Counted from the first letter of the stretch, positions 1 through 7,135 are shown. The stretch: 7,758 bases of DNA from Candidatus Cloacimonadota bacterium (GCA_020532365.1 JAJBBL010000171.1:1-7758); one strand, 5' to 3'. Notes: generated from the letters alone by a model not told the origin. Numbers and translations: made by a program.

Positions 1-19
1 AAAAAAGAAAAAGTTTTTG

Positions 20-48
20 TTGACAGCTAGTGTATTGTATGACAATAT
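20..48 (+). promoter_or_regulatory. Candidate sigma-70 promoter upstream of iolN
   Basis: A perfect -35 hexamer TTGACA lies at 20-25. Seventeen bases further on is CAATAT (43-48), which matches only three of six -10 positions. An A/T-rich run at 1-19 could act as an UP element or be the tail of an upstream terminator. The -10 overlaps an inverted repeat (33-47), so a bound regulator would block polymerase. The strong -35 and the position ahead of the first gene favour a promoter; the poor -10 keeps confidence low. Confidence 0.4.
33..47. promoter_or_regulatory. Candidate GntR/FadR-type operator
   Basis: TATTGTATGACAATA is an inverted repeat with two 6-base arms (33-38 and 42-47) around a 3-base centre. 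Its core TTGTATGACAA (35-45) fits the FadR-subfamily GntR consensus TNGTNNNACNA at every fixed position. It sits between the -35 and the candidate -10, a classic repressor position. FadR-type regulators often control sugar-acid catabolism, which suits a pathway that ends in a hexuronate. No regulator gene is in the window, and I see no second copy before the binding-protein gene. Confidence 0.45.
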
Positions 49-134
49 GAATATAGGGCAGATGAAGATGGTTTATTGAGAACCACTTGCCTATAGAAAT
101 TACTAGCTTAAAGATGAGCATCAAAAGCTCAAAT

Positions 135-140
135 GAGGAG
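135..140 (+). promoter_or_regulatory. Ribosome binding site that fixes the iolN start
   Basis: GAGGAG ends six bases before the ATG at 147. The in-frame alternatives, TTG at 87 and ATG at 114, have no comparable purine-rich site at proper spacing, and the extra residues they add look unlike the family's start. This selects 147 as the start. Confidence 0.75.
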
Positions 141-146
141 ACTAAA

Positions 147-1118
147 ATGAGTAAATGGCAAATTCCACCAGCAGGTGGGCACATGGAGCGTCCTACGGGG
201 TTGTACTTCCAAACAATGAATGGTCATCAAGTAGAGCAACGTCTTAAAGAAAATGATTTGATTATTCTTCCTATTGGTAGTAGTGAAAACCATGGAAAGA
301 ACGCACCTTATGGAGAGGATACCTTTTTGGTAACTCGATTAGCAGAAGCAGTAGCCCAAAAAACTGGGTGTACCATTGCTGAGCCTATTTGGTACGGTTC
401 ACACCCATTTCACCACCTAGGAATGCCTGGAACTATTGTAGTTCCCGAAGAAGACCTTGCAGCTTACATTCGTGCTGTTATTGCTGGATTCTGGAACACA
501 GGATTTAGAAAAATTATTCTCTTAAATGGTCATGGACAAGACTATGTCATCCCTGTTGCCATTCACCAGTTTGCTAAAAAGTACCAAGTACCTGCAATTT
601 TAGTAAACGTAAACTGGTGGTTCGTTATCCCTGAGCACATCAGAGATAAAGCCCACGGTGGTCCATTTGAAACACCCTTTATCCACGCTGATGAAGTTGA
701 GACCTCTTTCTCAATGGCACTTTTCCCTGAGTTAGTAGACCAAACTCATGCAGAGAAGACTGAACCAATCAAGATTTTCCCACCAGGACACATCAACAAA
801 TCTGGTAGTGCATATAAAGAAGAATCCCCAATTGATTTCTGGTGCCAAGTTGGTGCAAGTGCAATTGAAGTAATCTCAACTCCTGAAGGAGTAGTTGGTG
901 ATGCAACCTTAGCAGATCCAGAAAAAGCTCGACCAGGTGTATATGCAATGCTAGACTACTTAGAGAAGTTAATTACAGACATTATGGAGATGTACCCTGC
1001 TGGTAAATTACCACCAATTGAGTACACAACAATGAGAGATAAAAAAGAGATTGAAGATGTTCTTAAAGGACCACTTAACGGCGGTAAACATTTATACACT
1101 CTTGGCTATCCTACATAA
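147..1118 (+). CDS. iolN: Creatininase-family hydrolase, probable 3-dehydro-scyllo-inosose hydrolase (IolN)
   Basis: This 323-residue cytoplasmic protein belongs to the creatininase family (PF02633), metal-dependent amidohydrolases. Counting from ATG 147, the first metal-binding cluster is in GSSENHG (Glu47, His49) followed by Asp58. The second is in LLNGHGQD (His129) and the third in HADEVETS (His180 to Glu185, the family's HAGExETS region). These cover the usual metal ligands and active site. There is no signal peptide. The proposed reaction is hydrolytic opening of the 3-dehydro-scyllo-inosose ring to 5-dehydro-L-gluconate, as assigned to T. maritima IolN. The family alone cannot show this, since it also includes creatininase, formamide hydrolases and mycofactocin MftE. 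The specific call rests on the neighbouring epimerase and IolM-like dehydrogenase. It is separated from the transporter genes by a hairpin and a probable second promoter. Confidence 0.78.
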   Translation: MSKWQIPPAGGHMERPTGLYFQTMNGHQVEQRLKENDLIILPIGSSENHGKNAPYGEDTFLVTRLAEAVAQKTGCTIAEPIWYGSHPFHHLGMPGTIVVPEEDLAAYIRAVIAGFWNTGFRKIILLNGHGQDYVIPVAIHQFAKKYQVPAILVNVNWWFVIPEHIRDKAHGGPFETPFIHADEVETSFSMALFPELVDQTHAEKTEPIKIFPPGHINKSGSAYKEESPIDFWCQVGASAIEVISTPEGVVGDATLADPEKARPGVYAMLDYLEKLITDIMEMYPAGKLPPIEYTTMRDKKEIEDVLKGPLNGGKHLYTLGYPT

Positions 1119-1133
1119 GAATTCAATGCATCT

Positions 1134-1170
1134 AAGGAGGGCATCATAAACGTATAGCGTTGCCCTCCTT
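1134..1170 (+). terminator. Hairpin after iolN, possible weak terminator or RNA-processing element
   Basis: A perfect 10-bp stem pairs AAGGAGGGCA (1134-1143) with TGCCCTCCTT (1161-1170) around a 17-base loop; ACG (1150-1152) and CGT (1158-1160) could pair inside the loop. It starts 15 bases after the iolN stop. No real T-run follows (ATTGGCG), so it is not a textbook intrinsic terminator. Partial termination or protection of the upstream mRNA 3' end are both possible. Confidence 0.45.
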
Positions 1171-1248
1171 ATTGGCGTCTCTACCTCACTCATTATGGGG
1201 CAGGGGCTACAAACAACATGTTAGTATTGTTGCCTAAAGGGCATCATA
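1139..1248. repeat. Pair of 10-bp direct repeats, 100 bp apart
   Basis: GGGCATCATA occurs at 1139-1148 and again at 1239-1248. With a 2-base gap the match extends leftward: CTAAGG-AGGGCATCATA against CTAA-AGGGCATCATA. The first copy forms part of the hairpin's left arm; the second runs into the TATAAT of the downstream promoter. It may be a duplicated protein-binding site or a coincidence. Confidence 0.4.
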
Positions 1249-1252
1249 TAAT
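1247..1252 (+). promoter_or_regulatory. Candidate -10 box of the transporter-operon promoter
   Basis: A perfect TATAAT lies 20 bases before the ATG at 1273, so the leader would be very short, roughly 14 bases, and consist mostly of the ribosome binding site. No good -35 sits at normal spacing: TTGTTG (1227-1232) is only 14 bases upstream, and the 16-18 base positions are poor. A missing -35 is common in activator-dependent promoters. The palindrome AACATGTT (1215-1222) and the repeats CAACA (1214-1218)/TGTTG (1228-1232) upstream could serve a regulator. Confidence 0.5.
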
Positions 1253-1272
1253 ACAATTTATGGAGGGGATGT

Positions 1273-2346
1273 ATGAAAAAGATTCTAACTATCTTGTTAG
1301 TACTAGTTCTCATCAGTTCTTTTACAGCATTGTTTGCTGGAGGACAAAGCGAGCCGAAAGAGAAAAGGATCAAAATTGGTATCTCAGTTGGAACACTTCG
1401 CCAAGAGCGATGGGTTCGTGAAATTGAGATGTTTGAAGCTTTCGGTAAGGCCAATAATGTAGATATTTTGGTTCAATCAGCTGAAGACGATCCTAACCGT
1501 CAAGTTTCACAAGTTGAAAACCTGCTGAGCCAAGGTATTGACGTTCTTATCGTTCAAGCTCTCGACAGTGAGGCTATCGGAGTAGTTATCGATCCAGCAC
1601 ACGCTGACGGAGTACCTGTAATTGCGTATGACCGTTTTGTTCGTAATGGAGATCTCGATTACTACGTAACATTTGACTCCGTTAAAGTTGGTGAAGTTCA
1701 AGCAGAATTTGTTGTGAGTAAAGCACCAAAAGGGAATTACATCTGGCTCAAAGGTGGACCAGAAGACTTTAACGCACACCTCGTTGCTCAAGGTCACAGA
1801 AATATCTTACAACCTTACATTGATCGTGGAGACATCAATATTGTCTTAGAGCAATGGTGTATCGGTTGGGATCCAGAAGAGGCCCTCAGACACACAGAAA
1901 ATGGTTTAACTTTAGCAAACAACAACATCCAAGCTGTTATTGCATCTAACGATGGAACAGCTGGTGGAGCTATCCAAGCACTCGCAGCTCAGGGCTTAGC
2001 AGGCAAAGTGCCTATTGCTGGTCAGGACGCAGATATTGCAGCAGCTCAAAGAATTGTTGAAGGAACACAAACTGGTACTGCTTACAAACCACTTGCACTT
2101 CTTAACCGTGCAGCTATTGAGTTAGCCATGGCTCTAGCACAAGGTAAAGATCCAAAAACAGCTTTAGATCCTGCCTTAGGAGTTTGGACTCAACTTGATA
2201 ATGGTTACAAAATGGTTGATTCATTCTCCGTTGACGTAGTTGCTGTCGACAAAGACAACATCGACGAAGAGCTTATCAAAAGTGGTTTCCACAAACTTGA
2301 GGACGTGTACAAAAACATTCCTCGATCACAGTGGCCTAACTTATAG
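1273..2346 (+). CDS. XylF-type periplasmic sugar-binding protein of a CUT2 ABC importer
   Basis: This 357-residue exported protein has a Lys-Lys start, a hydrophobic core (about residues 4-22) and a probable cleavage site near Ala22, followed by GGQSE. No cysteine is present there, so it is not an ordinary lipoprotein. The mature part is a type I periplasmic binding fold (Peripla_BP_4). It closely resembles E. coli XylF as I recall it: LRQERW (42-47), AYDR (118-121), the Trp-rich stretch 195-199, SNDGTAGGAIQAL (225-237) and GQDAD (250-254), which include the sugar-contacting regions. It delivers a sugar to the ATPase and permease encoded next. Family points to xylose; the inositol-pathway neighbours point to inositol or another cyclitol. 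A strong GGAGGGG site (1262-1268) precedes the ATG, and a hairpin follows the gene, fitting higher expression than its partners. Confidence 0.88.
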   Translation: MKKILTILLVLVLISSFTALFAGGQSEPKEKRIKIGISVGTLRQERWVREIEMFEAFGKANNVDILVQSAEDDPNRQVSQVENLLSQGIDVLIVQALDSEAIGVVIDPAHADGVPVIAYDRFVRNGDLDYYVTFDSVKVGEVQAEFVVSKAPKGNYIWLKGGPEDFNAHLVAQGHRNILQPYIDRGDINIVLEQWCIGWDPEEALRHTENGLTLANNNIQAVIASNDGTAGGAIQALAAQGLAGKVPIAGQDADIAAAQRIVEGTQTGTAYKPLALLNRAAIELAMALAQGKDPKTALDPALGVWTQLDNGYKMVDSFSVDVVAVDKDNIDEELIKSGFHKLEDVYKNIPRSQWPNL

Positions 2347-2368
2347 GTATTTGACAACCAAAAAAACT

Positions 2369-2390
2369 CATGGGGGAGTATTCCCCCATG
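2369..2390 (+). terminator. Hairpin between binding-protein and ATPase genes, probable attenuating or mRNA-stabilising element
   Basis: CATGGGGGA (2369-2377) pairs perfectly with TCCCCCATG (2382-2390) across a 4-base GTAT loop, giving a 9-bp, G/C-rich stem. An A-run (2360-2366) precedes it; only TGTCTT follows, so termination should be partial. It lies 22 bases after the stop codon and ends before the next ribosome binding site. Such hairpins in ABC operons commonly let the binding protein be made in excess over the membrane components. Confidence 0.55.
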
Positions 2391-2415
2391 TGTCTTAAAC
2401 GATAAGGAAAAGGTT

Positions 2416-3966
2416 ATGTCAAACAAAATTTTAGAAATGCAAAACATCACAAAAATATTCCCAGGAGTGCGGGCTCTCGATGATGTATGTTTGCAGGTAA
2501 ATAATGGAGAAGTCCACGCAATTTGTGGAGAAAATGGAGCAGGAAAGTCTACGTTAATTAAAATTCTTAGCGGAGTGTATCCAGAAGGAACATACGAAGG
2601 GAGAATCTTGATTAATGATGAGGAACACGTCTTCAGTGGCACCAGTGCTGCTGAAAAGGTTGGTATTGTGTGTATACACCAAGAGTTGGAACTCATTCCT
2701 GATCTTACAGTAGCTGAAAATATTTTCTTGGGTAAATATCCTCACAAATTTGGAGTTGTCGATTGGAACGAGATTTATTCACAAACTCGAGAACTCCTCA
2801 AAGAAGTTGGTCTTCATCGAGAATCACAAGATGAAGAGGGGCGACAAGTCAAACCTACAGATATCATAAAACATTTAGGAATTGGACAACGCCAATTAGT
2901 AGAGATTGCAAAGGCCCTCGCTCGGGATGCCAAAATCCTTATTTTAGATGAACCAACTGCTGCTCTTACAGAGACTGAAGTTGAAACTCTGTTAGGCATT
3001 TTAGAAGAGTTACGCAGTCGAGGTATTACGAGTATTTACATTTCACACAAACTCGATGAAGTAATGCATATAGCTGACCGAGTCACTATCTTACGAGATG
3101 GTAAATCGATTGGTTCAGACGATATTAAAAACATAACCAAAAACGATATTATTCGAATGATGGTTGGTCGTGAGTTAACCAACCTTTTCCCATACGAAGA
3201 TCATAAACAACAAGACAAAGTTCTCGAAATTAAAAACTACTCAGTCCAAGACCCAGATATTCCAGGTCGCTTCCTCATTAAGGATGTGAACATTCATGCC
3301 AATAAAGGTGAGATTCTAGGAATCAGTGGATTAATGGGAGCGGGGAGAACTGAGTTGTTTACCTCATTATTCGGAGCTTTTCCAGCCAATAGTGTGGGGG
3401 ACATCTTTATAAATGGAGAGAAAGTCTCTATTAAATCTCCAGTTGATGCACTCTCACATGGATTTGCATTAGTGACTGAAGATCGAAAACGCTATGGTCT
3501 TATCCTTGGGATGGATATCAAAGAGAATACTACGATGGCATCCTTAGAAGATATCTCAAAACTGAGCGTTATTGATATGAACCAAGAGATTGCTCTCACT
3601 CAAGAACTCATTGAGAAATTAAAAACCAAAACATGGGGAGTAGAAGAGAAGGCGAAAAACCTCAGCGGTGGTAACCAACAAAAAGTTGTGTTACAAAAAG
3701 CACTTCTTACAAAACCTAAAATACTTGTGTTAGATGAACCTACTCGTGGAATCGATGTAGGTGCAAAACTGGAAATTTATAAAATCATGAACCAACTCGT
3801 TGAAGAGGGGGTAGTTATTATCATGATTTCATCCGAATTAGAAGAAATTCTCGGTATGAGTAACCGGATTTATGTGATGGCTGAAGGGCGCATCACCGGT
3901 GAATTTACAGCAAAAGAGGCAAACCAAGAGAATATTATGCAAGCTGCCGTTGGAGGAATGGTATGA
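2416..3966 (+). CDS. XylG-type sugar ABC transporter ATPase, two fused nucleotide-binding domains
   Basis: This 516-residue cytoplasmic protein powers the importer. The first domain has Walker A GENGAGKST (38-46), the Q-loop Gln89 in HQE, a weak signature around IGQRQ (156-160), Walker B with DEP (178-180) and the switch His211. The second has a degenerate Walker A, GLMGAGRTE (305-313, Arg replacing the usual Lys), an intact signature LSGGNQQK (416-423) and Walker B with DEP (440-442). This asymmetric pattern is normal for CUT2 sugar ATPases (RbsA, XylG, MglA). The closest family is XylG, judged by the neighbours as well as the sequence. AAGGA (2404-2408) lies seven bases before the ATG. The gene's end overlaps the permease start as ATGA. 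Confidence 0.92.
   Translation: MSNKILEMQNITKIFPGVRALDDVCLQVNNGEVHAICGENGAGKSTLIKILSGVYPEGTYEGRILINDEEHVFSGTSAAEKVGIVCIHQELELIPDLTVAENIFLGKYPHKFGVVDWNEIYSQTRELLKEVGLHRESQDEEGRQVKPTDIIKHLGIGQRQLVEIAKALARDAKILILDEPTAALTETEVETLLGILEELRSRGITSIYISHKLDEVMHIADRVTILRDGKSIGSDDIKNITKNDIIRMMVGRELTNLFPYEDHKQQDKVLEIKNYSVQDPDIPGRFLIKDVNIHANKGEILGISGLMGAGRTELFTSLFGAFPANSVGDIFINGEKVSIKSPVDALSHGFALVTEDRKRYGLILGMDIKENTTMASLEDISKLSVIDMNQEIALTQELIEKLKTKTWGVEEKAKNLSGGNQQKVVLQKALLTKPKILVLDEPTRGIDVGAKLEIYKIMNQLVEEGVVIIMISSELEEILGMSNRIYVMAEGRITGEFTAKEANQENIMQAAVGGMV
3952..3956 (+). promoter_or_regulatory. Permease ribosome binding site inside the ATPase gene
   Basis: GGAGG lies within the last codons of the ATPase gene and ends six bases before ATG 3963. 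The start overlaps the ATPase stop (ATGA, 3963-3966), indicating translational coupling. A nearer ATG (3958-3960) is in the ATPase frame and is two bases from the site, so it is not the start. Confidence 0.75.
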
Positions 3967-5102
3967 ACTCGTTCAAAAAATATCTTAAAACAATTGAACT
4001 AAGAAATTTTGTCATGATTGGAGCATTACTGCTCATTTGGGTTGTCTTTTCAACGCTCACCGGAGGATCATTTCTATTAACTAGGAATATCTCTAACTTA
4101 GTTCGACACATGGCCCTTGTTGGAATTCTAGGTATTGGAATGACCATGGTTATTATTACAGGGAATATCGACTTGTCGGTAGGATCTATTTTAGGGGCCA
4201 TGGGAGGACTCGCTGCAGTATTACACGTCTGGTATGGAGTCGGAACGTATCAAACAATTGGGATTGTACTTCTTGTTTCAATGATTATTGGTACAGCCCA
4301 AGGAGCTATTATCTCCTATTTGAAAGTTCCTGCCTTTATTGTGACGTTGGGAGGACTACTGATTTTCCGTGGAGTTCAGCTCGGATTAACAAAAGGAATT
4401 TCAATTGCACCATTTGCTGATACCTATAAGATATATGGCCAAGCTTATATAGCACCTTCTATTGTTTGGGTTTTAGCTATTGCAACATCAATTGTGTTAT
4501 TCCTTCTCGATGCAAAAAAACGGTCAGATCGAATTAAGTATAAATTTGAAGTCTCTAATTTTGGCATATTTATTGGAAAGAACGTTGTCCTTACCTTAAT
4601 CATCCTCTTTGTAGCCTTTATTCTTAATAGCTATCGAGGGCTCCCTATGCAGGTCTTTTTGATGATGCTCTTAGTCGTCATTTTTACCTTCGTAACACAA
4701 AAGACCACATTCGGACGAAGTATTTATGCGATGGGAGGAAACTTTGAAGCCTCTCTTTATTCGGGAATCAAAGTAAAAAGAAACCTCGTTATTGTCTATG
4801 CTATTAACGGCCTTATGGCAGGAATTGCCGCTGTTGTTATTACCGCTCGATTAAACGCTGGTACTCCTACTGCTGGAATGAATATGGAACTCGATGCTAT
4901 TGCTTCATCAGTTATCGGCGGAACAAGCATGAGTGGTGGAGTTGGTAAAGTCTATGGAGCTATTTTGGGAGCTCTCTTTATGGCTTCAATCGACAACGGT
5001 ATGAGTATGATGAATATCGATGCCTATTGGCAGTACATCGTTAAAGGTGTCATTTTAGTTGTTGCAGTGTGGTTCGATATTTATTCAAGTAAAAAAGCAT
5101 AA
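3963..5102 (+). CDS. XylH-type sugar ABC transporter permease
   Basis: This 379-residue inner-membrane protein (BPD_transp_2 family) forms the channel of the importer. Hydrophobic segments are visible at about 16-34, 48-66, 77-90, 97-118, 122-140, 163-182, 207-222, 228-245, 275-294, 309-340 and 356-372. GNIDLSVGS (67-75) is the family's conserved early loop, and GGTSMSGGVGKVYG (319-332) is the coupling region that contacts the ATPase. The charged central loop (about 184-206) between membrane halves and the length (E. coli XylH is about 390) both suit the XylH branch. It is translated in overlap with the ATPase gene and followed 11 bases later by the epimerase gene, so transport and catabolism appear co-transcribed. 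Confidence 0.9.
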   Translation: MNSFKKYLKTIELRNFVMIGALLLIWVVFSTLTGGSFLLTRNISNLVRHMALVGILGIGMTMVIITGNIDLSVGSILGAMGGLAAVLHVWYGVGTYQTIGIVLLVSMIIGTAQGAIISYLKVPAFIVTLGGLLIFRGVQLGLTKGISIAPFADTYKIYGQAYIAPSIVWVLAIATSIVLFLLDAKKRSDRIKYKFEVSNFGIFIGKNVVLTLIILFVAFILNSYRGLPMQVFLMMLLVVIFTFVTQKTTFGRSIYAMGGNFEASLYSGIKVKRNLVIVYAINGLMAGIAAVVITARLNAGTPTAGMNMELDAIASSVIGGTSMSGGVGKVYGAILGALFMASIDNGMSMMNIDAYWQYIVKGVILVVAVWFDIYSSKKA

Positions 5103-5113
5103 GGGAGAATACA

Positions 5114-5926
5114 ATGGTACCTATTGTTGCAAGCGTCACACCAAATAAGACAAAGTTCGGCCCACTTCTCTATCCAGGAGAGCTAGAAAGAGGAATTAAA
5201 GAACTTGGAGAGTTTGGATACGACGGTATCGAACTGAGTTTGAGAACAATCCAAGATGTGGATGAATCTAAGCTTAGTAAGATGCTTCAAGATGCCAATA
5301 TGAAGTTGTATTCAATTGCAACAGGTCAAAGCTTCATTGAAGATGGACTCTCTTTGTTCCATGTTGAAAAAGAGAAAAGAGATCAAACAGTAGATCGCCT
5401 TAAAACGTTTGTTGATCTTATCGACTCGTTAGGTGGTAAGGCTGTCATATTAGGTGGGATAAGAGGAAAAATAGACTCTTCTGATCCTGAATCCCAGTTT
5501 GCTGGAGGAGCTGATGCTATAGAGAGCATACTCGCATACGCTGAACAAAAAAAAGTCACTCTCCTTTTAGAAGCTATTAATCGCTACGAGACAAACTTAT
5601 TTGTCACTGTTCAATCGTGTGTGGAGTTCATTAAAGAGCGCCCCTCTGATTATTTAAAAGTTCTTGGAGATGCGTTTCACATGAATATTGAAGAAGTGTC
5701 CATGCGTGGAGCATTTGATGAATATGCCGATTATATCGGAGCAATTCACACTGCCGATAGTAATCGCCTTGCCCCAGGGATGGGACATACAGATTTTGAT
5801 GATCTTCTCTCCAATAGAGCAGCATACCCAAATCTTCACTATTTAGGAGTAGAAGTACTACCTCTGCCCGACAGTACGACGTGTGCCGAGGTTGCTATAC
5901 AAACATTACACAAGATTACCCGATAA
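5114..5926 (+). CDS. iolO: TIM-barrel sugar epimerase, probable 5-dehydro-L-gluconate epimerase (IolO)
   Basis: This 270-residue cytoplasmic enzyme is of the AP-endonuclease-2 / xylose-isomerase-like barrel family (PF01261). The four metal ligands are clear: Glu153 (LLEAINRYE), Asp186 (GDAFHMN), His212 (IHTADSNR) and Glu247 (GVEVLP). These lie within one residue of the ligands in Pseudomonas cichorii D-tagatose 3-epimerase (152, 185, 211, 246), which argues for a ketose 3-epimerase fold and chemistry. In T. maritima the related TM0416 is assigned as IolO, converting 5-dehydro-L-gluconate to D-tagaturonate. That role fits here between the IolN-like and IolM-like genes. A tagatose or psicose epimerase, or an inosose-active relative such as IolI, cannot be excluded from sequence alone. 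GGGAG (5103-5107) is six bases before the ATG. Confidence 0.75.
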   Translation: MVPIVASVTPNKTKFGPLLYPGELERGIKELGEFGYDGIELSLRTIQDVDESKLSKMLQDANMKLYSIATGQSFIEDGLSLFHVEKEKRDQTVDRLKTFVDLIDSLGGKAVILGGIRGKIDSSDPESQFAGGADAIESILAYAEQKKVTLLLEAINRYETNLFVTVQSCVEFIKERPSDYLKVLGDAFHMNIEEVSMRGAFDEYADYIGAIHTADSNRLAPGMGHTDFDDLLSNRAAYPNLHYLGVEVLPLPDSTTCAEVAIQTLHKITR

Positions 5927-5938
5927 GGAGGAGTAGTC

Positions 5939-7120
5939 ATGAGAGCTTTTTATGTTGAAGCAGAATTTGCCCCAAAGAAGGGCTACCCACTGTCAAAGCG
6001 GGAAGAAGAGACAAAGCGCTCCAAACGAGGGAACTCGATTTGGAAAAACATCAAAGGGAGCGTAACTGATCGACCCGAGCCTAAAATTACCGACGACAAG
6101 CAAGTCCTCCTTAGAGTTGGAGTAGCTGGAATTTGTGGTACCGATGCCCATCTTCTTAAAATGGATGACGATGGTTATACCTTATATGATGGTCACTCAA
6201 AATATCCGATTATTACTGGACACGAATTCAGTGGTGAGGTTGTTGAAGTTGGTAAAGCTGTTACCCGCCTGAAAGTTGGAGATCTCGTAAGCGTTGAATC
6301 GATGCACTGGTGCGGAGAGTGTGATGCTTGTCGAAGTGGTTATTTCAACCAATGTCAAATGCTTGAAGAGCCTGGTCTCACCTATGATGGTGGCTTTGCC
6401 GAGTATGCGACAGTACAAGAGAAATATTGTTACAAACTCAATGATATTGAGAAATTCTACGGGGATAAAATGACCGCATTTGAAATGGGTGCGATGATCG
6501 AACCTGTTGGAGTTGCTTATAACGGTCTTTTTGAACGTGGTGGTGGTCTTCGTCCTGGTGGGCACGCAGCAGTGTTTGGGGCAGGCCCCATTGGTTTAGC
6601 TGCAGTTGCTTTATTAAAAACAAGCGGGGCAGCAAAACTAGTTTGTTTTGAAACAACGCAAGAAAGAAGAGATCTTGCCCTAAAGATGGGAGCTGATTAC
6701 GTCTATGACCCAATTGCATTAGCAAATGAGGGAGTCGATTCAGCTGAATTGCTATTAGATATCACTGATGGACGAGGAATTTCGATTTTTGCTGAGTGTG
6801 CTGGTGCAACAAAAGCTACATACCCCGTCATGGCTAAATCTTTAGCAATTGGTGGAAAGACCATTCAAATCGGACACACCGTTGGTCTTACTCCAGTCGA
6901 TTTATATCCCTACCAATTTAACGCAGGGATGATCAGTGGTTCTAATGGACAATCTGGTTTAGGAATTTATCGAGACGTCATTGCTTTAATGGCATCTGGA
7001 AGAATTGATATGCTCAAAATGGCTACTGCACGAGTAAGCCTTGAGAATATTCACGAGGGTTTAGCCATGGCTGATAACCGTGTTTCGGGGAAAGTCTTGG
7101 TGAGCTGTAGATACAAGTAA
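5939..7120 (+). CDS. iolM: Zinc-dependent medium-chain dehydrogenase, probable scyllo-inosose 3-dehydrogenase (IolM)
   Basis: This 393-residue NAD(P)-dependent cytoplasmic enzyme has the full zinc alcohol-dehydrogenase plan. Catalytic zinc ligands are Cys66 (GICGTD), His95-Glu96 (GHEFSG) and Glu188 (MIEP). Structural zinc ligands are Cys125, 128, 131 and 139. The nucleotide-binding GAGPIG is at 214-219, and Glu238 ends the second strand, which favours NAD over NADP. A charged stretch of roughly 25 residues (about 13-38) extends the N-terminal region beyond common relatives. That feature, the GYTLYDG segment (79-85) and RGGGLRPG (200-207) resemble T. maritima TM0412 (IolM) as I recall it. The proposed step is scyllo-inosose to 3-dehydro-scyllo-inosose, directly before the IolN step. 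A strong AAGGAGGAG (5925-5933) overlaps the iolO stop. Confidence 0.75.
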   Translation: MRAFYVEAEFAPKKGYPLSKREEETKRSKRGNSIWKNIKGSVTDRPEPKITDDKQVLLRVGVAGICGTDAHLLKMDDDGYTLYDGHSKYPIITGHEFSGEVVEVGKAVTRLKVGDLVSVESMHWCGECDACRSGYFNQCQMLEEPGLTYDGGFAEYATVQEKYCYKLNDIEKFYGDKMTAFEMGAMIEPVGVAYNGLFERGGGLRPGGHAAVFGAGPIGLAAVALLKTSGAAKLVCFETTQERRDLALKMGADYVYDPIALANEGVDSAELLLDITDGRGISIFAECAGATKATYPVMAKSLAIGGKTIQIGHTVGLTPVDLYPYQFNAGMISGSNGQSGLGIYRDVIALMASGRIDMLKMATARVSLENIHEGLAMADNRVSGKVLVSCRYK

Positions 7121-7135
7121 GGAAGGAGAGAAAAG

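Noticed and set aside
62..79. Five-codon leader ORF (ATG 62 to TGA 79)
   Set aside because: No convincing ribosome binding site, no regulatory codon run and no attenuator structure after it.
87..146. Upstream in-frame starts for iolN (TTG 87, ATG 114)
   Set aside because: No ribosome binding site at proper spacing, and the added residues look non-family. ATG 147 has GAGGAG six bases upstream.
1221..1454. Minus-strand reading frames, here and within most genes (for example 2205-2696, 6197-6565, 7216-7542)
   Set aside because: They lie opposite well-supported plus-strand genes, show no recognisable domains and are explained as antisense shadows.
2351..2356. TTGACA after the binding-protein gene as a second promoter
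   Set aside because: The -10 position at normal spacing falls in the G-run of the hairpin, so there is no usable -10.
3299..3360. Degenerate Walker A in the ATPase second domain as a sign of decay
   Set aside because: Replacement of the Walker lysine (GxGRTE) in the second domain is the usual state of CUT2 sugar ATPases.
1273..5102. A xylose-utilisation operon
   Set aside because: The transporter family fits, but no xylA or xylB is present and the flanking enzymes fit inositol-type catabolism better. It cannot be fully excluded.
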